Assembly (NCBI RefSeq): GCF_000455325.1
Contig: NZ_HG322952.1
Coordinates: 1,063,702-1,127,701 of the forward strand
DNA: 64,000 nucleotides
Direction: 5' to 3'
From: Mycolicibacterium septicum DSM 44393
Lineage (GTDB): Bacteria > Actinomycetota > Actinomycetes > Mycobacteriales > Mycobacteriaceae
Shown here: positions 53,905-62,234 of the stretch, in pieces
Position numbering within the stretch: position 1 is the first letter of the stretch
Layout of the letters: every line of letters starts with the position of its first letter
Made by a program: the position numbers and the translations under genes
Notes under the pieces: generated by a model
Database searches by the model: none
Seen by the model: the letters and a program-made list of their open reading frames with translations, nothing else
Told to the model about the DNA's origin: nothing

Positions 53905-54660
53905 ATGACGATCACCACCAAGACAGTCGAGCCGGGCATTGTCTCGGTCACCGTCAACTACCCGCCCGTCAACGCCATCCCGTCGGCCGGCTGGTTCGAA
54001 CTCGGCGATGCGATCACCGCGGCAGGCCGCGACCGCAGCACCCACGTCGTGATCCTCCGAGCCGAGGGCCGTGGCTTCAACGCCGGTGTGGACATCAAGG
54101 AGATGCAGAACACCGAGGGCTTCAGCGCGCTGATCGACGCCAACCGCGGTTGCTACCACGCGTTCAAGTCCGTGTACGAGTGCGAGGTTCCCGTCGTCGC
54201 AGCGGTCAACGGGTTCTGCGTGGGCGGCGGCATCGGCCTCGTCGGCAACGCCGACGTGATCGTGGCCTCCGATGACGCCAAGTTCGGCCTGCCCGAGGTG
54301 GAGCGCGGCGCGCTCGGAGCCGCCACCCATCTGTCCCGGCTGGTTCCCCAGCACCTGATGCGCCGGCTGTTCTTCACCGCCGCCACCGTTCCCGCCGAAA
54401 CGCTGCACCACTTCGGGTCGGTGCACGAGGTGGTACCGCGTGATGATCTCGACGAGGCCGCGCTGCGCGTTGCCCGCGACATCGCCAGCAAGGACACCCG
54501 GGTGATCCGGGCCGCCAAGGAGGCGCTGAACTTCATCGACGTGCAGCCCGTCAACGCGCGGTACCGCATGGAGCAGGGCTTCACCTTCGAACTCAACCTG
54601 TCCGGTGTGTCCGACGAGCACCGTGACGCTTTCGCCGGCACTGACAAGGGATCGAAATAA
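53905..54660 (+). CDS. echA20: Crotonase-fold ring-D hydrolase EchA20
   Basis: The 251-residue crotonase-superfamily enzyme corresponds to Rv3550, which hydrolyses ring D of the bicyclic HIEC-CoA intermediate. It has the oxyanion-hole segments GRGFNAGVDIKEM and NGFCVGGGIGLVGNADVIVAS. I chose the ATG at 53905, seven bases after AGGAAG. A TTG one codon earlier is possible. It is the first gene of echA20-ipdA-ipdB-ipdC and is separated from ipdA by a single base. Confidence 0.94.
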   Translation: MTITTKTVEPGIVSVTVNYPPVNAIPSAGWFELGDAITAAGRDRSTHVVILRAEGRGFNAGVDIKEMQNTEGFSALIDANRGCYHAFKSVYECEVPVVAAVNGFCVGGGIGLVGNADVIVASDDAKFGLPEVERGALGAATHLSRLVPQHLMRRLFFTAATVPAETLHHFGSVHEVVPRDDLDEAALRVARDIASKDTRVIRAAKEALNFIDVQPVNARYRMEQGFTFELNLSGVSDEHRDAFAGTDKGSK

Positions 54661-54661
54661 C

Positions 54662-55549
54662 ATGGCAGACAAGCGAACAACTCTCGACGAGGCAGTCGCC
54701 TCGATCGAAAGCGGCATGACGATCGGCATCGGCGGCTGGGGCTCACGGCGCAAGCCGATGGCCTTCGTGCGCGCCCTGCTGCGCACCGACGTCAAAGACC
54801 TGACCGTGGCCACCTACGGCGGTCCGGATCTGGGCCTGCTGTGCTCGGCCGGCAAGGTCAAGCGCGTCTACTACGGCTTCGTCTCGCTGGACTCACCACC
54901 GTTCTACGATCCGTGGTTCGCCAAGGCCCGCACCACCGGTGCGATCGAGGCCCGCGAGATGGACGAGGGCATGCTGCGCTGCGGCCTGCAGGCTGCCGCC
55001 CAGCGGCTGCCGTTCCTGCCGATCCGCGCCGGTCTGGGTAGCGATGTCCGCACGTTCTGGGGCGACGAGCTCAAGACCGTGAAGTCGCCGTACCCGACCG
55101 ACGGTGCCTACGAGGAACTGATCGCGATGCCCGCGCTGAACCTCGACGCCGCGTTCGTGCACATGAATCTCGGTGACGCCCAGGGCAACGCGGCCTACAC
55201 GGGTATCGACCCGTACTTCGACGACCTGTTCCTGATGTCGGCGCAGCGTCGCTTCCTTTCGGTCGAGCGCGTGGTCTCCACCGAGGAGCTGGTCAAGGCC
55301 GTTCCGACGCAGGCCCTGCTGATCAACCGGATGATGGTCGATTCCGTGGTGGAGGCCCCGAACGGCGCCCACTTCACCACCAACGAGCCCGATTACCGGC
55401 GCGACGAGAAGTTCCAGCGCCACTACGCAGAGGCCGCAGGCTCCGACGAGACCTGGGCCGAGTTCGTCAAGACGTATCTGTCCGGTAGCGAGGCCGATTA
55501 CCAGGCCGCCGTTCGGAAGTTCAAGGAAGATCAGGAGGCCGCCAAGTGA
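54662..55549 (+). CDS. ipdA: Ring-C hydrolase alpha subunit IpdA
   Basis: The 295-residue CoA-transferase-fold protein is the alpha subunit of IpdAB, which opens the last steroid ring (COCHEA-CoA hydrolase) and acts as a hydrolase, not a transferase. Features are the N-terminal GMTIGIGGWGSRRKPMAFVRAL, TVATYGGPDLGLLCSAGKV and the family C-terminal helices. The gene follows echA20 by one base and overlaps ipdB by four (GTGA). It corresponds to Rv3551. Confidence 0.95.
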   Translation: MADKRTTLDEAVASIESGMTIGIGGWGSRRKPMAFVRALLRTDVKDLTVATYGGPDLGLLCSAGKVKRVYYGFVSLDSPPFYDPWFAKARTTGAIEAREMDEGMLRCGLQAAAQRLPFLPIRAGLGSDVRTFWGDELKTVKSPYPTDGAYEELIAMPALNLDAAFVHMNLGDAQGNAAYTGIDPYFDDLFLMSAQRRFLSVERVVSTEELVKAVPTQALLINRMMVDSVVEAPNGAHFTTNEPDYRRDEKFQRHYAEAAGSDETWAEFVKTYLSGSEADYQAAVRKFKEDQEAAK

Positions 55550-56295
55550 TTGCCGTGACCCGCGCCGAGGTGTGCGCCGTCGCCTGCGCCGAACTGTTCC
55601 GCGATGCCGGCGAGATCATGGCCAGCCCGATGACCACCGTCGTCCAGATCGGTGCGCGGCTGGCCCGGCTGACGTTCTCCCCCGACATCGTGCTGACCGA
55701 CGGTGAGGCCCGGATCCTGGCCGACACCCCGGCGATCGGCGCACCGTTCACCGTCGAGGGCTGGATGCCGTTCAACCGGGTCTTCGAGACCCTGGCCTGG
55801 GGCAAGCGCCATGTGGTGATGGGCGCCAACCAGATCGACCGCTACGGCAACCAGAACCTGTCGGCCTTCGGCCCGATCCAGCAACCGACCCGGCAGATGT
55901 TCGGGGTCCGCGGCGCGCCCGGCAACAGCATCAATCACGCCACGAGCTACTTCGTCGGCAACCACTCCAAGCGCGTGTTCTGCGACTCGGTGGACATCGT
56001 CTCCGGAATCGGCTGGGACAAGGTCGATCCGGAGAACCCGGCGTACCGGTTCGCCAACATCTACCGCGTGGTGTCCAACCTGGGCGTGTTCGACTTCAAC
56101 GGCCCCGACCACCAGATGCGCGCGGTGTCCCTGCACCCCGGGGTCGAGGCCGATCAGGTCGCCGACAACACCTCCTTCGAGGTGCACGGCCTCCAGGAGG
56201 CCGAGACCACCCGGCTGGCCACCGATGAGGAGCTCAAGCTCCTGCGCGAGGTCATCGATCCGAAGTCGTTGCGCGACAAAGAGGTCAAGGTCTAA
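55546..56295 (+). CDS. ipdB: Ring-C hydrolase beta subunit IpdB
   Basis: The 249-residue CoA-transferase-fold beta subunit partners IpdA in hydrolysing the final steroid ring. It starts at a GTG overlapping the ipdA stop. It contains VVMGANQIDRYGNQNLSAFG and GAPGNSINHATSYF, conserved in the IpdB group. It corresponds to Rv3552, and its stop is three bases ahead of ipdC. Confidence 0.95.
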   Translation: MIAVTRAEVCAVACAELFRDAGEIMASPMTTVVQIGARLARLTFSPDIVLTDGEARILADTPAIGAPFTVEGWMPFNRVFETLAWGKRHVVMGANQIDRYGNQNLSAFGPIQQPTRQMFGVRGAPGNSINHATSYFVGNHSKRVFCDSVDIVSGIGWDKVDPENPAYRFANIYRVVSNLGVFDFNGPDHQMRAVSLHPGVEADQVADNTSFEVHGLQEAETTRLATDEELKLLREVIDPKSLRDKEVKV

Positions 56296-56298
56296 AGA

Positions 56299-57369
56299 AT
56301 GGGCAAGCTCAAGACTCCGCTGACCGAACTGGTCGGCATCGAGCATCCCGTCGTGCAGACGGGAATGGGCTGGGTGGCCGGTGCACGACTGGTCGCCGCA
56401 ACCTCCAATGCCGGCGGCCTCGGCATCCTGGCGTCGGCGACGATGACGCTCGAGGAACTGCAGACCGCCGTGACCAAGGTCAAGGCCGCCACCGACAAAC
56501 CCTTCGGCATCAACATGCGTGCCGATGCGGGCGATGCCGGTGCGCGCGTCGACCTCCTGATCCGCGAAGGAGTCAAAGTCGCCTCCTTCGCTCTAGCTCC
56601 CAAGCCCGAACTGATCGCCAAGCTGAAAGACGCCGGCGTCGTGGTGATCCCGTCCGTCGGTGCGGCCAAGCACGCCAAGAAAGTGGCCGGCTGGGGTGCT
56701 GACGCGGTGATCGTGCAGGGCGGCGAGGGCGGTGGCCACACCGGTCCCGTCGCGACCACGCTGCTTCTGCCGTCGGTGCTGGATGCCGTCAAGGACACCG
56801 GGATGCCGGTGATCGCCGCCGGTGGTTTCTTCGACGGGCGCGGCCTGGCTGCCGCACTGTCATACGGCGCCGCCGGCGTCGCGATGGGAACCCGGTTCCT
56901 GCTGACGTCGGACTCCACCGTGCCCGAAGCGGTCAAGGAGCGGTACCTGCAGTCCGCGCTGGACGGCACCGTGGTGTCCACCCGCGTCGACGGCATGCCG
57001 CACCGGGTGCTGCGCACCGGCCTGGTCGAGAAGCTGGAGAGCGGTTCGCGGGCACGCGGTTTCGCCGCAGCCGTCGGCAACGCCCAGAAGTTCAAGAAGC
57101 TCTCGGGTATGACCTGGCTGTCGATGGTCAAGGACGGCCTCGCGATGCGGCACGGCAAAGAGCTCACCTGGTCGCAGGTCGTGATGGCCGCGAACACCCC
57201 GATGCTGCTCAAAGCCGGTCTGGTGGAGGGCAATACCGACGCCGGCGTGCTGGCATCGGGGCAGGTGGCAGGCATCATCAACGACCTGCCGTCGTGCGCC
57301 GAGCTGGTCGAGAAGATCGTGGACGACGCAGTCGCGCACCTGCGGTCCGCCTCGGGCTACATCCAGTAG
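56299..57369 (+). CDS. ipdC: Nitronate-monooxygenase-family steroid CoA-ester oxidoreductase IpdC
   Basis: The 356-residue TIM-barrel flavoprotein belongs to the nitronate monooxygenase / enoyl reductase family. It has HPVVQTGMGWVAGARLVAATSNAGGLG at the N-terminus, VQGGEGGGHTG and the FMN-phosphate segment PVIAAGGFFDGRG. In the KstR2 pathway IpdC oxidises the 5-hydroxy bicyclic CoA ester before EchA20 acts. It corresponds to Rv3553 and ends the operon at a strong terminator. Confidence 0.94.
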   Translation: MGKLKTPLTELVGIEHPVVQTGMGWVAGARLVAATSNAGGLGILASATMTLEELQTAVTKVKAATDKPFGINMRADAGDAGARVDLLIREGVKVASFALAPKPELIAKLKDAGVVVIPSVGAAKHAKKVAGWGADAVIVQGGEGGGHTGPVATTLLLPSVLDAVKDTGMPVIAAGGFFDGRGLAAALSYGAAGVAMGTRFLLTSDSTVPEAVKERYLQSALDGTVVSTRVDGMPHRVLRTGLVEKLESGSRARGFAAAVGNAQKFKKLSGMTWLSMVKDGLAMRHGKELTWSQVVMAANTPMLLKAGLVEGNTDAGVLASGQVAGIINDLPSCAELVEKIVDDAVAHLRSASGYIQ

Positions 57370-57390
57370 CTTCCTCCGCGAACAGACCTG

Positions 57391-57424
57391 AAACTGCCCC
57401 TTCTCACGTGAGAAGGGGCAGTTT
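57391..57424 (+). terminator. Strong terminator after ipdC
   Basis: The 14-base arms AAACTGCCCCTTCT and its complement flank a CACGTG centre. The right arm runs into TTTT. It lies 21 bases past the ipdC stop. Confidence 0.9.
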
Positions 57425-57463
57425 TGTGTCTGCTCGCGGGAGAACGCCGCGCACAGTGGATGC

Positions 57464-58144
57464 ATGGACATCCGTCGCGTCGAGCACCCCGTGGTCCGGC
57501 GGGCCGCCGAGGGACTGCACAACTTCAACAGCAGGCACCCGTGGAGTCACAACGACCATTTCCACGGTTGGATCCTGGCGAACCTGCCCGCACACCGCGG
57601 CGCCGCGATCGACATCGGCTGTGGCCAGGGCGAATTGGTGGCTCAACTGGCCACTCGGTTCGCGCATACCCACGGCACGGATCTCGACGCCGGCATGCGG
57701 AGTGCGACGGCACGTCGGTGCTCAGGACTCACCAATGTCACCGTCGACGACACCCAGCTCACCGAGCTCGAGGACCCTGTCGACCTCATCACCATGATCG
57801 CGGTGCTGCACCATCTCGATGCCGAGCAGGCGCTGTCCGAGGTCAAACGGCTGCTGCACCCCGGCGGACGGTTCCTGGCCGTCGGACTGACAGCCCCGGC
57901 CTCGGTCCGTGACACCGCATGGGATCTGGCCTCCGCGGTGACCAACCCGCTGATCGGCCTGATCAAGCATCCGCGGCCGGTGCCCGGGGGCCCGGTGCCC
58001 CCGCCCTTCCCGGTACGCGATCCCCAACTCAGTTTCGACGAGCTTCGGGCCGTGGTCCGGGACGTCATGCCGGGCGCCGAGATGCGCCGCCGGTTGGCGT
58101 TCCGGCACACCATCGCCTGGACCAAACCCGGCCCGGAGTCATGA
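57464..58144 (+). CDS. Class I SAM-dependent methyltransferase
   Basis: The 226-residue protein has the SAM-binding motif I AIDIGCGQGELVAQLA (residues 48-63), the acidic motif II region THGTDLDAGM, and motif IV DLITMIAVLHHLD, as in UbiE/Methyltransf_11-type enzymes. A hydrophobic segment follows (about 148-166, AWDLASAVTNPLIGLI). It starts 40 bases past the ipdC terminator, so it is a separate unit. The substrate cannot be inferred from the sequence or its neighbours. Confidence 0.87.
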   Translation: MDIRRVEHPVVRRAAEGLHNFNSRHPWSHNDHFHGWILANLPAHRGAAIDIGCGQGELVAQLATRFAHTHGTDLDAGMRSATARRCSGLTNVTVDDTQLTELEDPVDLITMIAVLHHLDAEQALSEVKRLLHPGGRFLAVGLTAPASVRDTAWDLASAVTNPLIGLIKHPRPVPGGPVPPPFPVRDPQLSFDELRAVVRDVMPGAEMRRRLAFRHTIAWTKPGPES

Positions 58145-58365
58145 CCGCCCGAGATGTTTGCCATCGGAATGATCCGGACCCAGTGGCGATCCTGTTCATC
58201 CCGACGCTCGTGCCGGTGGAACACCGCGGTACGGCCGGCACACCATCGCCCGACCGTGGTCCGGGCACCGGCCTGGCGCATTGTTACCGGGGTGATAAAT
58301 CATCGAGGCTTTCCACCGGTCGGCCCACGAGACTCCGCCGCCCGCCGATGCCCGCCGCCCGCTGA

Positions 58366-58400
58366 GATTTCCGCCGTCACCGCAGGTGAAGGCGGAAATC
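58366..58400. repeat. Imperfect inverted repeat upstream of narG
   Basis: Arms GATTTCCGCCGTCACC and GGTGAAGGCGGAAATC pair over 15 of 16 positions around a GCA loop. No T-run follows. It may be the methyltransferase terminator or a regulatory element for narG. Confidence 0.6.
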
Positions 58401-58454
58401 ATCACATCGCGGCCGGATCGCCGTATGACTGCCGCGTTCCCATGAAATGACTTG

Positions 58455-58466
58455 TGCGTTAACGCA
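58455..58466. promoter_or_regulatory. Palindrome TGCGTTAACGCA upstream of narG
   Basis: A perfect 12-base palindrome lies 93-104 bases before the narG start codon, in an A/T-richer patch. Its position suits a regulator-binding site, but I do not recognise which regulator would use it. Confidence 0.4.
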
Positions 58467-58545
58467 ATTTCACAGTGCTCGACAGCCCCAGGTGCGTTCT
58501 TTTGATGCCTTCCGCGCCGCCCCTACGCTCGATTCTCAACAGGCT

Positions 58546-58552
58546 GGAGGGA
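58546..58552 (+). promoter_or_regulatory. Ribosome-binding site that sets the narG start
   Basis: GGAGGGA lies six bases before the GTG at 58559. It favours that start over an in-frame ATG at 58505 and the frame opening at 58475, both of which lack such a site. Confidence 0.75.
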
Positions 58553-58558
58553 CGGATC

Positions 58559-61500
58559 GTGGTCGATTCACATGCAGGCGGCGCAGCATCCGCCGATGCT
58601 TTGCTGAGGCTGGGTAAGTACTTCCACCGCGGCGAGATCTCCGACGATCAGCGGACCCTGCACAAGATCGGCGGGCGCTCGGCCGACGACTTCTATCGGG
58701 ACCGCTGGGCGCACGACAAAGTGGTGCGATCGACCCACGGCGTCAATTGCACCGGATCCTGCTCGTGGAAGATCTATGTCAAGGACGGCGTGATCACCTG
58801 GGAGTCGCAGCAGACCGACTACCCGTCGGTCGGTGCCGACAAGCCCGAATACGAACCGCGGGGATGCCCACGCGGAGCGTCGTTCTCGTGGTACACGTAT
58901 TCGCCTGCGCGCGTTCGTTATCCGTACGTTCGCGGCGTGCTGCTGGAGTACTACCGGGAAGCCAAGGAGCGGCTCAAGGACCCCGTGCTGGCCTGGGCCG
59001 ACATCGTGGAGGATCCGGAGAAGTCGAAACGGTACAAGACCGCCCGCGGCAAGGGCGGATTCGTTCGTGCCGAATGGTGGGAGGCCGCCGAGATCGCCGC
59101 CGCCGCCCACGTCCACACCATCAAGAAGTACGGACCGGACCGCGTGGCAGGCTTCTCGCCGATCCCGGCGATGTCGATGGTCAGCCACGCCGTCGGCGCC
59201 AGGTTCATCTCGCTGCTCGGCGGGTCGATGCTGTCGTTCTACGACTGGTACGCCGACCTGCCGGTGGCCTCGCCGCAGGTGTTCGGAGACCAGACCGACG
59301 TGCCCGAATCAGCCGACTGGTTCGACGCGGGCTACCTGATCATGTGGGGATCCAACGTCCCCGTCACCCGAACTCCCGACGCGCACTACATGACCGAGGC
59401 CCGGTACCGCGGGCAGAAGGTGGTCGTGGTGTCGCCGGACTATGCCGACAACACCAAGTTCGCCGACGAATGGCTACCGGCCCACCCCGGAACCGACGCC
59501 GCCCTCGCCATGGCGATGGGTCACGTCATCCTCAAGGAGTTCTTCGTCGACAAGCAGACGCCCTACTTCACCGACTACGTCAAGAAGTACACCGACCTGC
59601 CGTTCCTGGTCACCCTCACCGAACGCGACGGGCGAGTGCTGCCCGGGAAGTTCCTCACCGCAGCCGATCTGGGCGGTGAATACGCCGATGTCGAAGCCGC
59701 GTCCTCCAAGACCGTCCTCCTGGACCAGGCCGGGCGGCCCGTGGTGCCGAACGGCTCGCTCGGACACCGGTTCACCGCGTCCGGCGAGGGTCATTGGAAC
59801 CTCGATCTGCAGGGTGTCCACCCGATGCTGACCCTGCTCGGCAGCCATGACGACACCGCAACCGTCGCCCTCCCCCGGTTCGACAGCGACAAGCCCGGCG
59901 TCCTGGAACGCGGCGTTCCGACCACAGTCGTTGCCGGACATCGTGTGACGACGGTCTTCGACCTGATGCTGGCACAGTACGGAGTGGCCCGCGACGGACT
60001 CGGCGGTCAGTGGCCGTCGGGATACGACGACGCGTCCGAGCCCTACACCCCCGCGTGGCAGGAAGAGATCACCGGCGTACCCGCTCAGGCCGCCGAGCGC
60101 ATCGCCCGGGAGTTCGCCGACAACGCCGAACGTTCCAAGGGCCGGTCGATGATCCTGATGGGCGCGGGCACCAACCACTGGTTCCATTCCGATCAGATCT
60201 ACCGGTCGTTTCTCACGCTCGTCATGCTCACCGGCTGCCAGGGTGTCAACGGCGGCGGCTGGGCGCACTACGTCGGCCAGGAGAAATGCCGGCCCGTCAC
60301 CGGTTGGGCCACACTGGCGTTCGGCCTGGACTGGCAGCGGCCACCGCGGCAGATGCAGGGCACGGTGTTCTGGTACCTGGCGACCGATCAGTGGCGCTAT
60401 GACCCGTTCACCTCGGAGGTGATGGCCTCGCCCCTGGCCGAGGGCAAGTTCGCGGGCCGCACCGCCGCCGACAACATCGCCCTGGCCAGCCGGCTCGGCT
60501 GGATGCCCAGTTACCCCACGTTCAACCGCAATCCGCTGGATCTGGCCGACGAGGCCGCCCGGATGGACAAGGACGCCGCGGAATACGTTGTGGACGGGCT
60601 CAAGTCGGGCCATCTGCAGTTCGCCTGTGAAGACCCCGACGCCCCGGAGAACTTCCCGCGCTGCCTGACGGTGTGGCGGTCGAACCTGCTCGGCTCCTCG
60701 GCCAAGGGCAACGAGTACTTCCTCAAGCACCTGCTCGGCACCGACTCCGCGGTGGCCGCGCGCGACGAGGACGGCATCCGCCCGCAGGAGGTCCGCTGGC
60801 GCGACGAGGCCCCGGTCGGAAAGCTGGATCTGCTGCTGTCGCTGGATTTCCGCAACACCAGCACGACGCTGTTCTCCGACATCGTGCTGCCCGCGGCCAC
60901 CTGGTACGAGAAGCACGACCTGTCCAGCACCGACATGCACCCGTTCGTCCACGCCTTCTCGCCGGCCATCTCGCCGCCGTGGGAGACCAAGACCGATTTC
61001 GAGGCGTTCCACCGCATCGCCCGCGGCTTCTCCTGGCTGGCCGAGAAACACCTCGGCAAACGCAAGGACATCGTGGCCATGCCGCTGCAACACGACAGCG
61101 CCGACGCCACCGCCCAGCCCGGCGGTCACGTGCTGGACTGGAAAGCCGGTGAATGCGAACCGATTCCCGGCAAGACCATGCCCCGGCTGGTCATGGTGGA
61201 CCGCGACTATCCCGCGGTCGCCGAGAAGATGGCCGCACTCGGGCCGATGGTGGAAACCGTCGGCCTCACCACCAAGGGTGTGACCACGCACCCCGACGCC
61301 GAGGTCGAGTACCTGCGCGGTGTCAACGGCGCGGTGGTCAGCGGCGTGGCGATCGGGCGGCCGTCGTTGGCCAAGGACACCCACGCCGCCGAGGCCATCC
61401 TGGCATTGTCGGGCACCACGAACGGACGCCTGGCCGTCGAGGGATTCGAGGCCCTGGAGCGACGCACCGGAACCGAACTGGTCGACCTGGCCAAGGAGAA

Positions 61501-62233
61501 CGAGGGCAAGCGAATCACCTTCGCCGACACCCAGGCCCGGCCGGTACCCGTCAACACCTCACCGGAATGGTCCGGTTCGGAGACCGGTGGCCGGCGGTAC
61601 TCGCCGTTCACGATCAACACCGAGCGACTCAAGCCCTGGCATACGTTGACCGGCCGCCAGCACTTCTATCTGGACCACGACTGGATGAGTGAGCTCGGCG
61701 AGCAGCTGCCCACGTTCCGGCCGCCGCTGGACATGACCGCGCTGTTCAACGAGCCGGCCGTGGGCGACACTTCTGGCGGAATCACCGTGCGTTACCTGAC
61801 GCCACACTCCAAATGGTCGATTCACTCTGCGTACCAGGACAACCTGTACATGCTCACCCTGTCCCGCGGTGGTCAGTGCATCTGGATGTCGGACGTGGAC
61901 GCCGCCAAGATCGGGGTCAAGGACAACGACTGGATCGAGTGCACCAACCGCAACGGCGTGGTGAATGCACGGGCCATCGTCAGCCACCGCATGCCCGAGG
62001 GTCTGGTGTTCATGTACCACGCCCAGGACAAGGCAGTCGACGTTCCGCGCACCGAGAAGAACGGGAAACGCGGCGGCATCCACAACGCGCTGACCCGGAT
62101 CATGATCAAACCCACCCACCTGATCGGCGGGTACGCACAGCAGTCATTCGCCCTGAATTACCACGGGCCCACCGGAAACCAGCGCGACGAGGTCACCACG
62201 ATTCGTCGTCGATCGCAGGATGTGGAGTACTGA
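58559..62233 (+). CDS. narG: Respiratory nitrate reductase alpha subunit NarG
   Basis: The 1224-residue molybdenum-cofactor (bis-MGD) catalytic subunit of the membrane-bound nitrate reductase reduces nitrate to nitrite at the cytoplasmic face. The N-terminal [4Fe-4S] cluster ligands are visible as His60, Cys64, Cys68 (HGVNCTGSC) and Cys103 (EPRGCPRG), the His-plus-three-Cys pattern of NarG. Other landmarks are WGSNVPVTRTPDAHY, the molybdopterin-region segment GCQGVNGGGWAHYVGQEK, and the C-terminal FMYHAQDKAVDVPRTEKNGKRGG (given as the first 20). The GTG start is set by GGAGGGA. The stop is one base from narH. Confidence 0.97.
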   Translation: MVDSHAGGAASADALLRLGKYFHRGEISDDQRTLHKIGGRSADDFYRDRWAHDKVVRSTHGVNCTGSCSWKIYVKDGVITWESQQTDYPSVGADKPEYEPRGCPRGASFSWYTYSPARVRYPYVRGVLLEYYREAKERLKDPVLAWADIVEDPEKSKRYKTARGKGGFVRAEWWEAAEIAAAAHVHTIKKYGPDRVAGFSPIPAMSMVSHAVGARFISLLGGSMLSFYDWYADLPVASPQVFGDQTDVPESADWFDAGYLIMWGSNVPVTRTPDAHYMTEARYRGQKVVVVSPDYADNTKFADEWLPAHPGTDAALAMAMGHVILKEFFVDKQTPYFTDYVKKYTDLPFLVTLTERDGRVLPGKFLTAADLGGEYADVEAASSKTVLLDQAGRPVVPNGSLGHRFTASGEGHWNLDLQGVHPMLTLLGSHDDTATVALPRFDSDKPGVLERGVPTTVVAGHRVTTVFDLMLAQYGVARDGLGGQWPSGYDDASEPYTPAWQEEITGVPAQAAERIAREFADNAERSKGRSMILMGAGTNHWFHSDQIYRSFLTLVMLTGCQGVNGGGWAHYVGQEKCRPVTGWATLAFGLDWQRPPRQMQGTVFWYLATDQWRYDPFTSEVMASPLAEGKFAGRTAADNIALASRLGWMPSYPTFNRNPLDLADEAARMDKDAAEYVVDGLKSGHLQFACEDPDAPENFPRCLTVWRSNLLGSSAKGNEYFLKHLLGTDSAVAARDEDGIRPQEVRWRDEAPVGKLDLLLSLDFRNTSTTLFSDIVLPAATWYEKHDLSSTDMHPFVHAFSPAISPPWETKTDFEAFHRIARGFSWLAEKHLGKRKDIVAMPLQHDSADATAQPGGHVLDWKAGECEPIPGKTMPRLVMVDRDYPAVAEKMAALGPMVETVGLTTKGVTTHPDAEVEYLRGVNGAVVSGVAIGRPSLAKDTHAAEAILALSGTTNGRLAVEGFEALERRTGTELVDLAKENEGKRITFADTQARPVPVNTSPEWSGSETGGRRYSPFTINTERLKPWHTLTGRQHFYLDHDWMSELGEQLPTFRPPLDMTALFNEPAVGDTSGGITVRYLTPHSKWSIHSAYQDNLYMLTLSRGGQCIWMSDVDAAKIGVKDNDWIECTNRNGVVNARAIVSHRMPEGLVFMYHAQDKAVDVPRTEKNGKRGGIHNALTRIMIKPTHLIGGYAQQSFALNYHGPTGNQRDEVTTIRRRSQDVEY

Positions 62234-62234
62234 C

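Larger units (their letters stand above)
58145..58558. other. narG upstream region, no gene seen
   Basis: These 414 bases between the methyltransferase and narG contain no recognisable coding sequence. They hold a long imperfect inverted repeat (58366-58400), a 12-base palindrome (58455-58466) and the narG ribosome site. They are expected to carry the promoter of the nitrate reductase operon. Confidence 0.6.

Noticed and set aside
59474-61384. 636-codon minus-strand frame over narG
   Set aside because: It is antisense to narG, whose cofactor motifs are intact. The translation is low-complexity and matches nothing.
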